Positions 8,578-18,085 are shown, numbered from the stretch's first letter. The stretch is DNA of 64,000 nt from Achromobacter aloeverae (GCF_004121055.1 NZ_PYAL01000001.1:1364001-1428000), one strand, 5' to 3'. Notes: a model not told the origin generated them from the letters alone. Made by a program: numbers and translations.

Positions 8578-10253
8578 GGCATGATCCCCCGCTCATGCAG
8601 CGCATCGCGCACCAGCTTCTTGGTGATCTTGCCGTAGCCGGAGCGTGGCAAGGCATCCCAGAAGTAGACGCGGCGCGGCAGTTTGTAGCGGGCCAGCCGT
8701 CCCTCCAGCCAGGCCATCATGGCGGCCTCGTCGATCGCCTGCCCGGGACGCGGTACGCACACCATGATGCCGACCTCCCCCCAGGTCGCATCGGGCACGC
8801 CCACCACCGCCACCTCGGCCACGGCGGGGTGCTCCAGCACCTTCTCCTCGATCTCGCGCGGGTAGACATTGGAGCCGCCCGAAATGTACATGTCGGACGC
8901 CCGTCCCGTGATGTAGAGGAAGCCCTCCGCGTCCATGTGGCCAAGATCGCCCGTACGGAACCAGCCATTCCGAAATGCCTTCGCGTTGGCCTCGGGGTTG
9001 TTGTAATAGCCGGCGAATACCGCGGGACCGCAGACGCAGATTTCGCCCTGCACGCCGGGCTCGACCGCCTGGCCTTGTTCGTCCTGGATGCAGACCTGCA
9101 TCCCCGTGCGCGCGTAACCGCAGGTGCCGACGCGGGCGGCGGCATCGTCCTCGATACGGTGCAGCGCGGGCGGCAGCACGGTGATGTTGCCCGTGACCTC
9201 GCCCAGGCCGAAGTACTGCACCAGCACCGGTCCCAGCTTGTCGAGCGCGCGCTTCTGGTCCTCGCGATACATGGGTGCGCCGGCATAGATGACGTAACGC
9301 AGCGAACCGTGGTCGTGCGCATCCACGCTCGGATGTTCCACCAGCAGCTTGACGATGGTCGGCACCGTGAACATGTTGGTGACGCGGTGCTCGCTCACCA
9401 GCCGCCATATCCTGTCGGCGTCGAAACGCCCGTCCGGCGGCAGCACGGTGGCCGCCGCGCGCGCCACCTGGGTCAACAGATGGATGCCGGCGCCATGCGA
9501 CAGCGGCGCCACGGCCATGCTGACATCTTGCTCCGTGGTCCCCGGCATCAGATCGCACAGGTGGTTGGTAACGACGAAACCCATCTGTCCATGGGTCAGC
9601 ACGGCGGCCTTGGGACGACCCGTGGTGCCCGACGTGAAGAAGAACCAGCAGGGGTCGTCGTATTCGACGTCCGCGTCGGGCAGCCGGTCGGCGCTCGTGG
9701 CCGCATCATCGGCGTATTCCTGCTCGCCCAGGCCGAAATCGCCGGCGCCGATGCGCAATAGCACGCCGAGCCCTGGCAGCGCGCCGGCCATGGCGCGCGC
9801 ATGATCGGGAAACTCCGCGTGGCAGATCACCGCGCGCGCGCCCGAGGCCTGTGCCAGGTAGGCCGCCTCGTCGGGCGCGATGCGGAAGTTCGTCGGCACC
9901 CAGACCGCGCCCAGCCGGAATGCCGCGAACATGGTTTCGACGAAGGCCACGCAATTCTTCGAGTGAACCAGCACACGGTCGCCCTTGCCCACGCCCTGGC
10001 TTGCCAGGTACGCGGCAAGCGCATGGACACGCGCGTCGAGCGTGCGCCACGTGACGGCCTGCCGCTCCAGGATCAAGGCGGGACGGTCCGGAAACCGGCG
10101 CGCCGCCTGGGTCAACCAATAGGCCAGGTTCATGACGCGGCGCGAGACCGGCGTCACGCCGCCTTTTGGATCCCCGCCTGCGTGCGTCGAAGCCGCCACG
10201 GCGTTTGCCGCTTCCGAGCCTGCGCTGGACATCGCCGTCCGCGCGCCGCTCAT
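8574..10253 (-). CDS. AMP-dependent acyl-CoA synthetase
   Basis: A 559-residue adenylate-forming ligase activating a carboxylic acid to its CoA ester via an acyl-AMP. Motifs: TSGTTGRPK (P-loop), YFGLGEVTG, GWFRTGDLG, the GRASDMYISGG hinge, and the C-terminal GKITKK lysine. The ATG at 10253 overlaps the thiolase stop in an ATGA arrangement. The family domain only begins at MNLAYWL, 40 residues on, so the first 40 residues are a low-complexity extension and an internal start is possible. It lies in an operon with the thiolase and two PPC proteins. Chain length of the substrate is not deducible. Confidence 0.92.
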   Translation of the reverse strand: MSGARTAMSSAGSEAANAVAASTHAGGDPKGGVTPVSRRVMNLAYWLTQAARRFPDRPALILERQAVTWRTLDARVHALAAYLASQGVGKGDRVLVHSKNCVAFVETMFAAFRLGAVWVPTNFRIAPDEAAYLAQASGARAVICHAEFPDHARAMAGALPGLGVLLRIGAGDFGLGEQEYADDAATSADRLPDADVEYDDPCWFFFTSGTTGRPKAAVLTHGQMGFVVTNHLCDLMPGTTEQDVSMAVAPLSHGAGIHLLTQVARAAATVLPPDGRFDADRIWRLVSEHRVTNMFTVPTIVKLLVEHPSVDAHDHGSLRYVIYAGAPMYREDQKRALDKLGPVLVQYFGLGEVTGNITVLPPALHRIEDDAAARVGTCGYARTGMQVCIQDEQGQAVEPGVQGEICVCGPAVFAGYYNNPEANAKAFRNGWFRTGDLGHMDAEGFLYITGRASDMYISGGSNVYPREIEEKVLEHPAVAEVAVVGVPDATWGEVGIMVCVPRPGQAIDEAAMMAWLEGRLARYKLPRRVYFWDALPRSGYGKITKKLVRDALHERGIMP

Positions 10254-11422
10254 CGCTGCCGCTCCAGGATGCTGACGTAATTGGCGACGGCCGCGCCGCC
10301 CATGTTGAAGACGCCCGCCAGCCGCGCATCCGGGATCTGCATGTCGCCGGCTTCGTGCATCAGCTGCATGCAGGCCATGACATGCATGGACACGCCCGTG
10401 GCGCCGACAGGATGTCCCTTGGCCTTGAGCCCGCCGGAAGGATTCACCGGCAACCTGCCGCCCTTCTCGGTCCACCCCTCGCGCACGGCCCGGTACCCTT
10501 CGCCCGGCGCGGTCAGGCCCATGGCCTCGTACTCGATGAGTTCGGCAATGGTGAAGCAGTCATGGGTCTCCACCAGGTCGAGGTCGTCCAGCGCCAGGCC
10601 CGCGTCGGCGAGAGCGCCCCGCCATGCCCGCGCCGCACCCTCGAAGGCAATGGGATCGCGGCGGCTGAGGGGCAGGATGTCGTTGACCTGTCTGCGCGCG
10701 CGAAACGCCACGGCGCGCGCCAGGCCGGCCGCGACGTCGCTGGACGCCAGCACCAGCGCGGCCGCGCCGTCGGACACCAGCGAACAATCGGTGCGCCGCA
10801 AGGGCGGCGCGACGTAGGGGTTCTTTTCGGAGACCGTATTGCAGAACGCCACGCCCAGGTCCTTGCGAATCTGCGCATAGGGATTGGCCACGCCATTGCG
10901 ATGATTCTTGGCCGCGATGCGCGCGAGTTCCTCCGAGCGGTCGCCATGGCGATCGAAATAGGCCTGCGCGATGCGTCCGAATACGCCCGCGAAGCCGCCT
11001 TCGATATCGGCCTCCTCGCGACGGTAGCTGGCGTTGAGCAGGATGTCGCCGATTTCCCGCCCCGGCCGGGACGTCATTTTCTCGGCGCCCACCACCAGCG
11101 CGACACGGCCGCGGCCGGCTTCGATGAAGTCCATGGCGGCGTAAAGCGCCGCCGATCCGGTGGCGCAGGCGTTTTCCAGGCGATTGGCCGGTACGTAAGC
11201 CAGCCGGGGGTCCGCCAGGGCCACCAGCGCGCCCTGGAAGTCCTGTTTCTGGAAACCGCTGTTCATGACGCCCACATAGATACCGTCGACGGCGTCGGCG
11301 GTGACGCCAGCGTGTTCCAGGGCTTGCAGCGACACGCGGGCCATCAGGCTCTCGGTGTCGGGGTCGTCCAGTTTGCCGAACGGAATGTGGGACCACCCCA
11401 CGATGACGGCACGGTCAGGCAT
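10250..11422 (-). CDS. Thiolase family protein (SCP2-type)
   Basis: A 390-residue thiolase. The nucleophilic Cys86 is in NACATGS, and the His motif is NPSGGLKAKGHPVGATG. The usual second cysteine near the C-terminus is replaced by FNMGG, as in SCP-x/lipid-transfer thiolases that cleave branched or sterol side-chain 3-oxoacyl-CoA. ETHDCF in the middle also fits that subfamily. First gene of the operon thiolase, acyl-CoA ligase, PPC, PPC. Together they suggest degradation or remodelling of an unusual acyl-CoA. It starts at 11422 with GAGAGGAG upstream. Confidence 0.9.
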   Translation of the reverse strand: MPDRAVIVGWSHIPFGKLDDPDTESLMARVSLQALEHAGVTADAVDGIYVGVMNSGFQKQDFQGALVALADPRLAYVPANRLENACATGSAALYAAMDFIEAGRGRVALVVGAEKMTSRPGREIGDILLNASYRREEADIEGGFAGVFGRIAQAYFDRHGDRSEELARIAAKNHRNGVANPYAQIRKDLGVAFCNTVSEKNPYVAPPLRRTDCSLVSDGAAALVLASSDVAAGLARAVAFRARRQVNDILPLSRRDPIAFEGAARAWRGALADAGLALDDLDLVETHDCFTIAELIEYEAMGLTAPGEGYRAVREGWTEKGGRLPVNPSGGLKAKGHPVGATGVSMHVMACMQLMHEAGDMQIPDARLAGVFNMGGAAVANYVSILERQR

Positions 11423-11530
11423 GGTTCATCTCCTCTCAGGTTCTTCTACGGGTTCCGGTTCCAGATGTTCTTCCGGTGCTTCATCACGCATTCAGGCCAC
11501 GTATTCATGACATGCATCCATGGCATGTAT

Positions 11531-12379
11531 TCATGGCGAACGCGGGCGCGCGGGCACGTCCCGGCGCGGCACGCCCGCGCCCTCGGCCAGCGCTTCCAGC
11601 TTTTTCGCTTCCCTGGACAATTGCTTGGCTAGCTGGAATTGACGCTCCTCATCCAGCCGGCTTTCGATGGCCGCGATGCTGAGCGCGCCCGCTACCTGGC
11701 CATCGGGACCGCGCACGGGAACCCCTATACCCCAGGAGCCAGGCACGATCAGGCCGCGGTTGGCCGCGTAACCCTGCGCACGCGCCTCCTTCACCTGAGA
11801 CCATAACAAGGCCGGCGAATAATTGGGATAGCGCTGTTCGATCAGGGCGGCGTTGGCGTCCAGGCATTGCTGCACGTCCTCGTCGGGCAAGGCCGCCAGC
11901 ATCGCCAGGCTGCCGGCGCCCACGCCCAGGGGATGGCGGTCGCCGGGCAGCAAGGCATGGGTCTTGAGCGGATAGTCGCCGTCCACGCGCAGCACGCAGA
12001 CGGCGAAGACATGGCGGCGTATCGAAAAGAAGGCGGAATCGCCGCAGTCATGCGCGAGACCGGCGACGGTATCGGCGGCCAGCCGGCTCAAGCCGTGGCG
12101 TTGCGCCGCGATATTGCCCATCACATGGCATTCGGGACCGAGAAAGTAGCGGCGGGTGCTCGCGTCCTGTTCCAGCATGCCCTCGGCGACCAGGGCCGAA
12201 AGCATGCGGTGCACGGTGGGCTTGTTCAAGCCGGTTTCCCGCGTCAAGGCCAGCAGGCCAGCGCCTTCCTGCGCCGTGCGCGCCACGGCCCGCAGCACGC
12301 GCATGGCGCGCGCGATTGCCTGCGCGCCATCCACCCGGGTTGCGGTATTTGCCACACTGTCTCCCGTTTCTTTATCCAT
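11531..12379 (-). CDS. IclR family transcriptional regulator
   Basis: A 282-residue IclR-type regulator: N-terminal winged helix-turn-helix (TGLNKPTVHRMLSALVAEGML) and a C-terminal effector domain ending with the conserved GALSIAAIESRL segment. It is divergent from TRAP cassette 2 across 209 bases, so it probably controls that cassette and perhaps cassette 1. An in-frame GTG at 12355 with GGGAGACA in front is a good alternative start; the ATG at 12379 has only GGACC upstream. Confidence 0.92.
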   Translation of the reverse strand: MDKETGDSVANTATRVDGAQAIARAMRVLRAVARTAQEGAGLLALTRETGLNKPTVHRMLSALVAEGMLEQDASTRRYFLGPECHVMGNIAAQRHGLSRLAADTVAGLAHDCGDSAFFSIRRHVFAVCVLRVDGDYPLKTHALLPGDRHPLGVGAGSLAMLAALPDEDVQQCLDANAALIEQRYPNYSPALLWSQVKEARAQGYAANRGLIVPGSWGIGVPVRGPDGQVAGALSIAAIESRLDEERQFQLAKQLSREAKKLEALAEGAGVPRRDVPARPRSP

Positions 12380-12491
12380 CCAGGTCCATTATGTGAACCC
12401 AGTGATTTAATGAAAATTTATCGGTGGATGAATTCTACTGCTTTCGCTCGGAATATCAATGTGATTTAATAAACCATCACGTTTGTTCTTT

Positions 12492-12508
12492 GGTCCATAT
12501 TATGGACC
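12492..12508. promoter_or_regulatory. Palindromic candidate IclR operator
   Basis: Perfect 8-bp inverted repeat GGTCCATA/TATGGACC around a single T, 80 bases before the TRAP receptor start. A weaker GGTCCAT...TGAACC copy lies at about 12382-12398 next to the IclR start, and GATTTAAT is repeated at 12404 and 12463. Assignment to the IclR protein is inferred from position. Confidence 0.55.
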
Positions 12509-12588
12509 TATATAAATTGCCGGCACCACGACCAGGCCGGCGTCCACGCCGGCGGCGTCACGCCAGCCGGACATAACCAGGAGACAGC

Positions 12589-13602
12589 ATGAACGTGAAT
12601 CGACGCAAGTTCGTGGCGGCCGCCGGTGGCGCGGCCCTCATCGGCGCAGCCCCCCTGCGACTGGCCCTGGCGGCGCCCCAGTATCGGTACAAATACGCCA
12701 ACAACCTGCCGCCCACGCACCCCATGAATGTGCGAGCCAATGAGGCGGCCAAGGCAATTGCCAAGGACACGAACGGCCGTTTCGAGCTGGCCATCTTCCC
12801 GAGCAGCCAGCTGGGTTCGGATACCGATACCCTGAGCCAGTTGCGCTCGGGCGCGGTGGAGTTCTTCACGCTGTCCGGCCTGATCCTTTCCACGCTGGTC
12901 CCGGCCTCGTCCATCAGCGGCATCGGCTTCGCCTTCCCCGACTACGACACCGTCTGGAAGGCCATGGACGGTCCGCTCGGCGCGCACATCCGCAAGGAAA
13001 TCGAAGGCAAGGGCCTGGTGGTGATGGACAAGATCTGGGACAGCGGCTTCCGCCAGGTCACCACCAGCAACCGGCCCATCAACGGCCCCGGCGATTTCAA
13101 GGACCTGAAGATCCGCGTGCCCGTGAGTCCGCTGTGGACCTCCATGTTCCAGGCGCTGGGCGCGGCCCCGGCCAGCATCAACTTCAACGAGACCTACTCG
13201 GCCCTGCAAACGAAGGTGGTGGACGGGCAGGAAAACCCGCTGGCCATCATCCAGACCGCCAAGCTGTACGAGGTGCAGAAATACTGCTCCCTCACCAACC
13301 ACATGTGGGACGGCTTCTGGTTCCTGGCCAACCGGCGCGCCTGGGAAAAACTGCCTGCCGACGTCCGCGACATCGTGGCCAAGCACGTGAATGCCGCCGC
13401 CATGGGCGTGCGCGCCGACGTGCTGGCCTTGAACAACCAATTGCAGGGCCAGTTGGCGCAGCAAGGCATGGCCTTCAATTCCCCCGCGCCCGGCCCCATC
13501 CGCGACGCCCTGCGCAGCGCCGGTTTCTACAAGGAATGGCAAGGCAAGTACGGAGAGAAGGCCTGGAGCTTGCTGGAGCAATCCGTCGGGAAGCTGTCAT
13601 GA
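12589..13602 (+). CDS. TRAP transporter substrate-binding protein DctP (copy 2)
   Basis: A 337-residue periplasmic receptor with a Tat-like signal (RRKFVAAAGG, cleavage likely near residue 29) and the mature start YRYKYANNLPPTHP. It is paralogous to the receptor at 2383-3399: long blocks are identical, for example from ALGAAPASINF through RRAWEKLP (68 residues). Differences cluster in the signal, residues 50-62 and the C-terminal 70 residues. The GGAGACAGC ribosome site precedes the ATG. Its TGA overlaps the permease ATG. Confidence 0.95.
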   Translation: MNVNRRKFVAAAGGAALIGAAPLRLALAAPQYRYKYANNLPPTHPMNVRANEAAKAIAKDTNGRFELAIFPSSQLGSDTDTLSQLRSGAVEFFTLSGLILSTLVPASSISGIGFAFPDYDTVWKAMDGPLGAHIRKEIEGKGLVVMDKIWDSGFRQVTTSNRPINGPGDFKDLKIRVPVSPLWTSMFQALGAAPASINFNETYSALQTKVVDGQENPLAIIQTAKLYEVQKYCSLTNHMWDGFWFLANRRAWEKLPADVRDIVAKHVNAAAMGVRADVLALNNQLQGQLAQQGMAFNSPAPGPIRDALRSAGFYKEWQGKYGEKAWSLLEQSVGKLS

Positions 13603-15497
13603 CGCCCGACGTCACGCCCAACCTGGCATCCCAGGCGCCTGGCCGCTCCGCCGCCGTACCGGGGGCGCGGCCTTCCTGGGCGGCACAGGCCGAGGCGGCC
13701 ATCGGCCGCCTCGCCGAAATCCCGGCCGCCATCCTGGTCGTGGCCGAGATAGTCATCCTGTTCGCCGGCATCGCGGCGCGCTACGTATTCCACGCGCCTT
13801 TGGTCTGGTCCGATGAACTGGCGTCCATCCTGTTCCTGTGGCTGGCCATGCTGGGGTCGGTGGTGGCCTTCCGGCGCGGCGAGCACATGCGCATGACGGC
13901 CTTCGTCAACCGCGCCTCGCCCGCCCGGCGGGCATTCCTGGACATGCTGGCGGTCTCGGCGGCCCTGGCTTTCCTGCTGCTGATCCTGGCGCCAGGCTGG
14001 GAATACGCGGTGGAGGAACAGTACGTCACCACGCCCGCGCTGGAGATACCCAATATCTGGCGCGCGGCGGCCCTGCCCGTGGGCACGGTGCTGATGATCG
14101 GGCTGGCGCTGCTGCGCCTGCTCGAACGCGCCGGCTGGCTGACCACGCTCAAGGCCCTGGGGCTGGTGGCCGCGGGCGTGGCGCTGCTGGTGGCGGCGCA
14201 ACCCCTGCTGGCCACCCTCGGCAACGCCAACCTGCTGATCTTCTTCGTCGGCATCGTGGCGTTGTGCGTGTTCACCGGCGTGCCCATCGCCTTCTCCTTC
14301 GGGCTGGCGACCTATGGCTATCTTGCGCTCACCACGTCCACGCCGATGATGGTGGTGGTGGGACGCCTGGACGAAGGCATGTCGCACCTGATCCTGCTGG
14401 CCGTGCCGCTGTTCATTTTCCTCGGCCTGCTGATCGAGATGACCGGCATGGCGCAGCGCATGGTGGCCTTCCTGGCGAGCCTGCTGGGACATGTGCGCGG
14501 CGGCCTGTCCTATGTTCTGATCGGCGCGATGTACCTGGTGTCGGGCATCTCCGGCGCCAAGGCCGCGGACATGGCGGCGGTCGCGCCGGTGCTGTTTCCG
14601 GAGATGCGCAAGCGCGGCGCGAAGGACGGCGACCTGGTGGCGCTGCTGTCGGCCACCGGCGCGCAGACCGAGACCATTCCGCCCAGCCTGGTGCTGATCA
14701 CCATCGGCTCGGTCACCGGCGTGTCCATCACCGCCCTGTTCACCGGCGGCCTGCTGCCGGGGCTGGTGCTGGCCTTGATGCTGTGCCTGGTGGTGTGGCG
14801 GCGCTATCGCGGCGAGCGCCTGGACGGCGTGCGGCGAGCGCCACGCGCGGAAATCCTGCGCGCCCTGGTGATCGCGCTGCCGGCGCTGGCCCTCCCGGTC
14901 GTCATCCGCGCGGCGGTCGTGGAAGGCGTGGCCACGGCCACCGAGGTGTCCACCATCGGCATCGTGTATTCGACGCTGATCGGCCTGCTGGTCTATCGCC
15001 GCTTCGACTGGAAGCGCCTGTGGCCCATGCTGGTCGACACCGCCTGCCTGTCGGGATCCATCCTGTTGATCATCGGCGCCGCGACCGCCATGGCCTGGGC
15101 CTTGACGCAGTCCGGCTTCTCGACGCAACTGGCGCACCTCATGGCATCCGTGCCCGGCGGCGCGATCACCTTCATGGCGGTATCCATCGTCGTGTTCGTG
15201 GTGCTGGGCAGCGTGCTGGAAGGCATCCCGGCCATCGTGCTGTTCGGCCCCCTGCTGTTCCCGATCGCGCATCAGATGGGCATACACGAGGTGCATTACG
15301 CCATGGTGGTGATCCTGGCCATGGGCATAGGCCTGTTCGCGCCGCCCTTCGGCGTCGGCTACTACGCCGCCTGCGCCATCGGCCGCGTGCAACCGGACAA
15401 GGGCATAGGGCCCATCATGGGCTACCTGGCGTCCATCGCGGTCGGCCTGGTGATCGTGGCCGCCATCCCCTGGCTGTCCACGGGCTTCCTGCACTGA
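13599..15497 (+). CDS. TRAP transporter fused permease DctQM (copy 2)
   Basis: A 632-residue fused small-plus-large TRAP permease, paralogue of the gene at 491-2386. The DctQ part covers about residues 35-180 and DctM about 225-632. The start is fixed by the ATGA overlap with the receptor stop. Sequence between 14517 and 14735 is identical to the reverse complement of 1253-1471. Divergence is highest in the linker (residues about 160-185) and around residue 415, where a loop differs in sequence. With the receptor and the IclR regulator it forms a complete regulated uptake unit. Confidence 0.94.
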   Translation: MTPDVTPNLASQAPGRSAAVPGARPSWAAQAEAAIGRLAEIPAAILVVAEIVILFAGIAARYVFHAPLVWSDELASILFLWLAMLGSVVAFRRGEHMRMTAFVNRASPARRAFLDMLAVSAALAFLLLILAPGWEYAVEEQYVTTPALEIPNIWRAAALPVGTVLMIGLALLRLLERAGWLTTLKALGLVAAGVALLVAAQPLLATLGNANLLIFFVGIVALCVFTGVPIAFSFGLATYGYLALTTSTPMMVVVGRLDEGMSHLILLAVPLFIFLGLLIEMTGMAQRMVAFLASLLGHVRGGLSYVLIGAMYLVSGISGAKAADMAAVAPVLFPEMRKRGAKDGDLVALLSATGAQTETIPPSLVLITIGSVTGVSITALFTGGLLPGLVLALMLCLVVWRRYRGERLDGVRRAPRAEILRALVIALPALALPVVIRAAVVEGVATATEVSTIGIVYSTLIGLLVYRRFDWKRLWPMLVDTACLSGSILLIIGAATAMAWALTQSGFSTQLAHLMASVPGGAITFMAVSIVVFVVLGSVLEGIPAIVLFGPLLFPIAHQMGIHEVHYAMVVILAMGIGLFAPPFGVGYYAACAIGRVQPDKGIGPIMGYLASIAVGLVIVAAIPWLSTGFLH

Positions 15498-15504
15498 CCT
15501 GTCC

Positions 15505-15529
15505 GCCTGCCCGCGCCAGGCGGGCAGGC
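15505..15529. terminator. Bidirectional hairpin terminator
   Basis: Perfect 10-bp inverted repeat GCCTGCCCGC/GCGGGCAGGC with a 5-base loop, in the 37-base gap between the convergent TRAP permease and AI-2E-family genes. It probably serves both directions. Confidence 0.65.
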
Positions 15530-15534
15530 GTCCC

Positions 15535-16767
15535 TCACTCCCCCAGGAACTCGGCGACCGCGTGCAGGTCATCCACGTGGTCCGCCACCACCTTCACGAT
15601 CACGGCAATGGGGACGGACAGCAGCGTACCCCACAATCCCCACACCCACGTAAACAGCAGCAGCATCACGAACACCGCGACCGGGTTCATCCGCGCGATG
15701 CGTCCGGTCATCCACGTCTGCACCACGAAGCCGATCAGCGACGCGATCAGCAGCGACACGCCGGCCACCAGCAGGGCGGGACCCAGCTCCCCAAACTGCA
15801 CCACCGCCGCCACTCCGGTGAACACGGCGACCAGCAGCGGCCCGAAATACGGCACCACGTGCAGCGCGCCCGCCACCACCGCCCAGGTACCGGCGTTGTC
15901 CAGGCCAAGCAATCGAAACGCCGCCCAGCTGCACAGCGCAAGCAGGATGTTGGTGATCACCATCATCGCCATATACAGGCGGATGGAACGGTTGATCTGG
16001 TCCAGCATGTGCACGTTGATCTTTTTCTCCGAGATCGTGTGCCCGCAGACCTTGATGAATTTGCGCTTGAAGATGTCGCCCGAGCACAGCAGGAAGAACA
16101 CCAGGAAGAGCACCATCACGCCCTGCCCCATCCCCGAGGCCACGCCCATGGAACCTGCCAGCAGCATGCCCTCCAGCTTTTCGGATGGGCGCGCCGCCAC
16201 CGCCGCGCCCTGCGCGCGCGGCTTCTCGCCCTTGTCCAGGGCGGCGCCGGCCGCGCGCAGCTTGTCCAGGAAGGAACCCTTGCCGGCGGCGAAGCCTTGC
16301 ACGGTGCGCGTAACCTTCTGCACGGTCTGGGGCAGGCTGTCGACGATGGTCCCGACCTGGTTCTGCAAGGAGGTGACGCCAAAAACCAGCGCCCCCACCA
16401 GGGCGGCCATCACCACCGCCGCGCTGATGGGACGCGGAATGCGGACGCGGCGAACCAGCGTGTACACCAGCGGCTCCAGCGCGTAGGAGAGCAGGATGGC
16501 AAGCACCAGCGGAATCAGGAATTCGCGCGCCTCGCGCATGGCGAACAAGACCGCCAGCACCGCGATGACGATTACCGCGGCGTACCGGCGATCGGCCACG
16601 CGCCGCGGCGCGGAAGGCGTCGTCGGGCCGGAAGGCGTCGTCGGCGCGGAAGGATCGGCAGGCGTGGCCGGGGCGGCCCGCGGCTCGCCGCCCCCAGCCG
16701 TCAATGCACTGGCGGATACGGCGTGTGCATGGGCGGCCGGCGTGCGCGGCGGCCGGCGCGTCCTCAT
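15535..16767 (-). CDS. AI-2E/PerM family transporter
   Basis: A 410-residue inner-membrane protein of the AI-2E exporter/PerM family with about eight hydrophobic segments and a soluble insertion between the third and fourth. The first 60 residues are a Pro/Ala/Thr-rich cytoplasmic tail (repeats of TTPS). The start at 16767 has GGAGGGG seven bases upstream; an earlier ATG at 16887 lacks a good site. Family members export a small solute, or in Na+/H+ versions act as antiporters. Substrate unknown. The gene lies between convergent TRAP genes and the polysaccharide locus with no evident functional partner. Confidence 0.88.
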   Translation of the reverse strand: MRTRRPPRTPAAHAHAVSASALTAGGGEPRAAPATPADPSAPTTPSGPTTPSAPRRVADRRYAAVIVIAVLAVLFAMREAREFLIPLVLAILLSYALEPLVYTLVRRVRIPRPISAAVVMAALVGALVFGVTSLQNQVGTIVDSLPQTVQKVTRTVQGFAAGKGSFLDKLRAAGAALDKGEKPRAQGAAVAARPSEKLEGMLLAGSMGVASGMGQGVMVLFLVFFLLCSGDIFKRKFIKVCGHTISEKKINVHMLDQINRSIRLYMAMMVITNILLALCSWAAFRLLGLDNAGTWAVVAGALHVVPYFGPLLVAVFTGVAAVVQFGELGPALLVAGVSLLIASLIGFVVQTWMTGRIARMNPVAVFVMLLLFTWVWGLWGTLLSVPIAVIVKVVADHVDDLHAVAEFLGE

Positions 16768-16965
16768 GCGCCCCTCCGCCGGACGGTCCGCCCAGGTGCG
16801 GAGGGTTGTAGAAAGGCGAAAAAAACGAAGCGCATGGGCGTGTCCCGAAGCGCGGACGAATTGCCGCGTCGCGGCATCGCAATCCACGTGCCCGCCTGGC
16901 CCGTCCCCCTGCCCCCCGCGGCCCTATGTCCATTATGCCCATGCACGGGCGCGCTCCCCCGGACC

Positions 16966-18021
16966 TTACGAGGCCGGGGCGGGAGCCGTTACGCCATAAC
17001 CTTGGGGATTGCGCTGTTGCCAGCGCCAGCCATCCTGGCACATGCTCTCCACGCCCAGCGTGGTGCGCCAGCGCAGCACCTCCCGCGCAAGACTGGCATC
17101 GGCCCATACCTTGTCGACGTCGCCGGGGCGGCGCGGTTCTATGCGCACCGGTATCGCCTGGCCGCTGACCCGTTCGAAGGTCTGCACCAATTCCATCACG
17201 CTGGTCCCTTTCCCGGTACCCAGGTTGATGGCGATGAAGCCCGTGTGCGAGCTCGCATAATCCACCGCCCGCACATGGCCGACCGCCAGGTCCATCACGT
17301 GCAGGTAGTCGCGGACACCGGTTCCGTCCTCGGTCGGATAGTCCACGCCGAAAACCTTGAGGAAAGGCTGCTGCCCCACCGCCACTTGCGTGATGTAGGG
17401 AAAGAGATTGTTCGGCGTATCGCGCGGGTTCTCGCCTATCATGCCGCTCGGATGCGCGCCGATGGGATTGAAATAGCGCAGCGTCACCACGCTGAAGCTG
17501 GCGTCGGCGGCGCAGACGTCCTGCAAGATCTGCTCGACGAAGAGCTTGGTGCGGCCGTAGGGATTCGTCGGCGCCAGCGGGTGCTGCTCCGTGAACGGCA
17601 GGAAGCGCGGCACGCCATAGACCGTGGCGGACGAACTGAACACCAGGCGCTGCACGCCGCCGGCGCGCATGGCCATCAGCAAGGCCACGGTGCCCGCCAC
17701 GTTGTTGTCGAAGTACTTCAACGGATCGCTCACCGACTCGCCCACGGCTTTCACGCCGGCCAGGTGCAGCACGCACTCGATCGGCCGCTTGTCACGCCGG
17801 TATATGGCCAGCACGGTCTCCACCAGGCCCGGCGTGCGGATATCGCCCTGGATCAGCGGAATCGAGGTTCCGGTGAGTTCCTCCACCCGCCGCAGCGCGT
17901 CGCGGCTGCCGTTGCTCAGGTTGTCCAGCACCACCGGCTGGTAGCCGGCGGCGATCAGTTCCACCAGGGTATGGCTGCCGATATAGCCGGCGCCGCCCGT
18001 CACCAGAAGATATGACGACAT
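16966..18021 (-). CDS. galE: UDP-glucose 4-epimerase
   Basis: A 351-residue extended short-chain epimerase that interconverts UDP-glucose and UDP-galactose with bound NAD. Motifs: TGGAGYIGSH (8-17), Ser131 in SSSATVYG, and Tyr155/Lys159 in YGRTK. The NPIGAHPSG(M)IGE segment is diagnostic for GalE. The start at 18021 has GGGAGCGG just upstream. It is the last gene of the minus-strand arm of the exopolysaccharide locus (wza, wzc, phosphomutase homologue, galE) and probably provides UDP-galactose for the repeat unit. Confidence 0.94.
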   Translation of the reverse strand: MSSYLLVTGGAGYIGSHTLVELIAAGYQPVVLDNLSNGSRDALRRVEELTGTSIPLIQGDIRTPGLVETVLAIYRRDKRPIECVLHLAGVKAVGESVSDPLKYFDNNVAGTVALLMAMRAGGVQRLVFSSSATVYGVPRFLPFTEQHPLAPTNPYGRTKLFVEQILQDVCAADASFSVVTLRYFNPIGAHPSGMIGENPRDTPNNLFPYITQVAVGQQPFLKVFGVDYPTEDGTGVRDYLHVMDLAVGHVRAVDYASSHTGFIAINLGTGKGTSVMELVQTFERVSGQAIPVRIEPRRPGDVDKVWADASLAREVLRWRTTLGVESMCQDGWRWQQRNPQGYGVTAPAPAS

Positions 18022-18085
18022 TACCGCTCCCGCTGCGAAGCACGGCCGCCGTGGCCGCGCCTCGCGACTGTTGAACACCGCGCGC

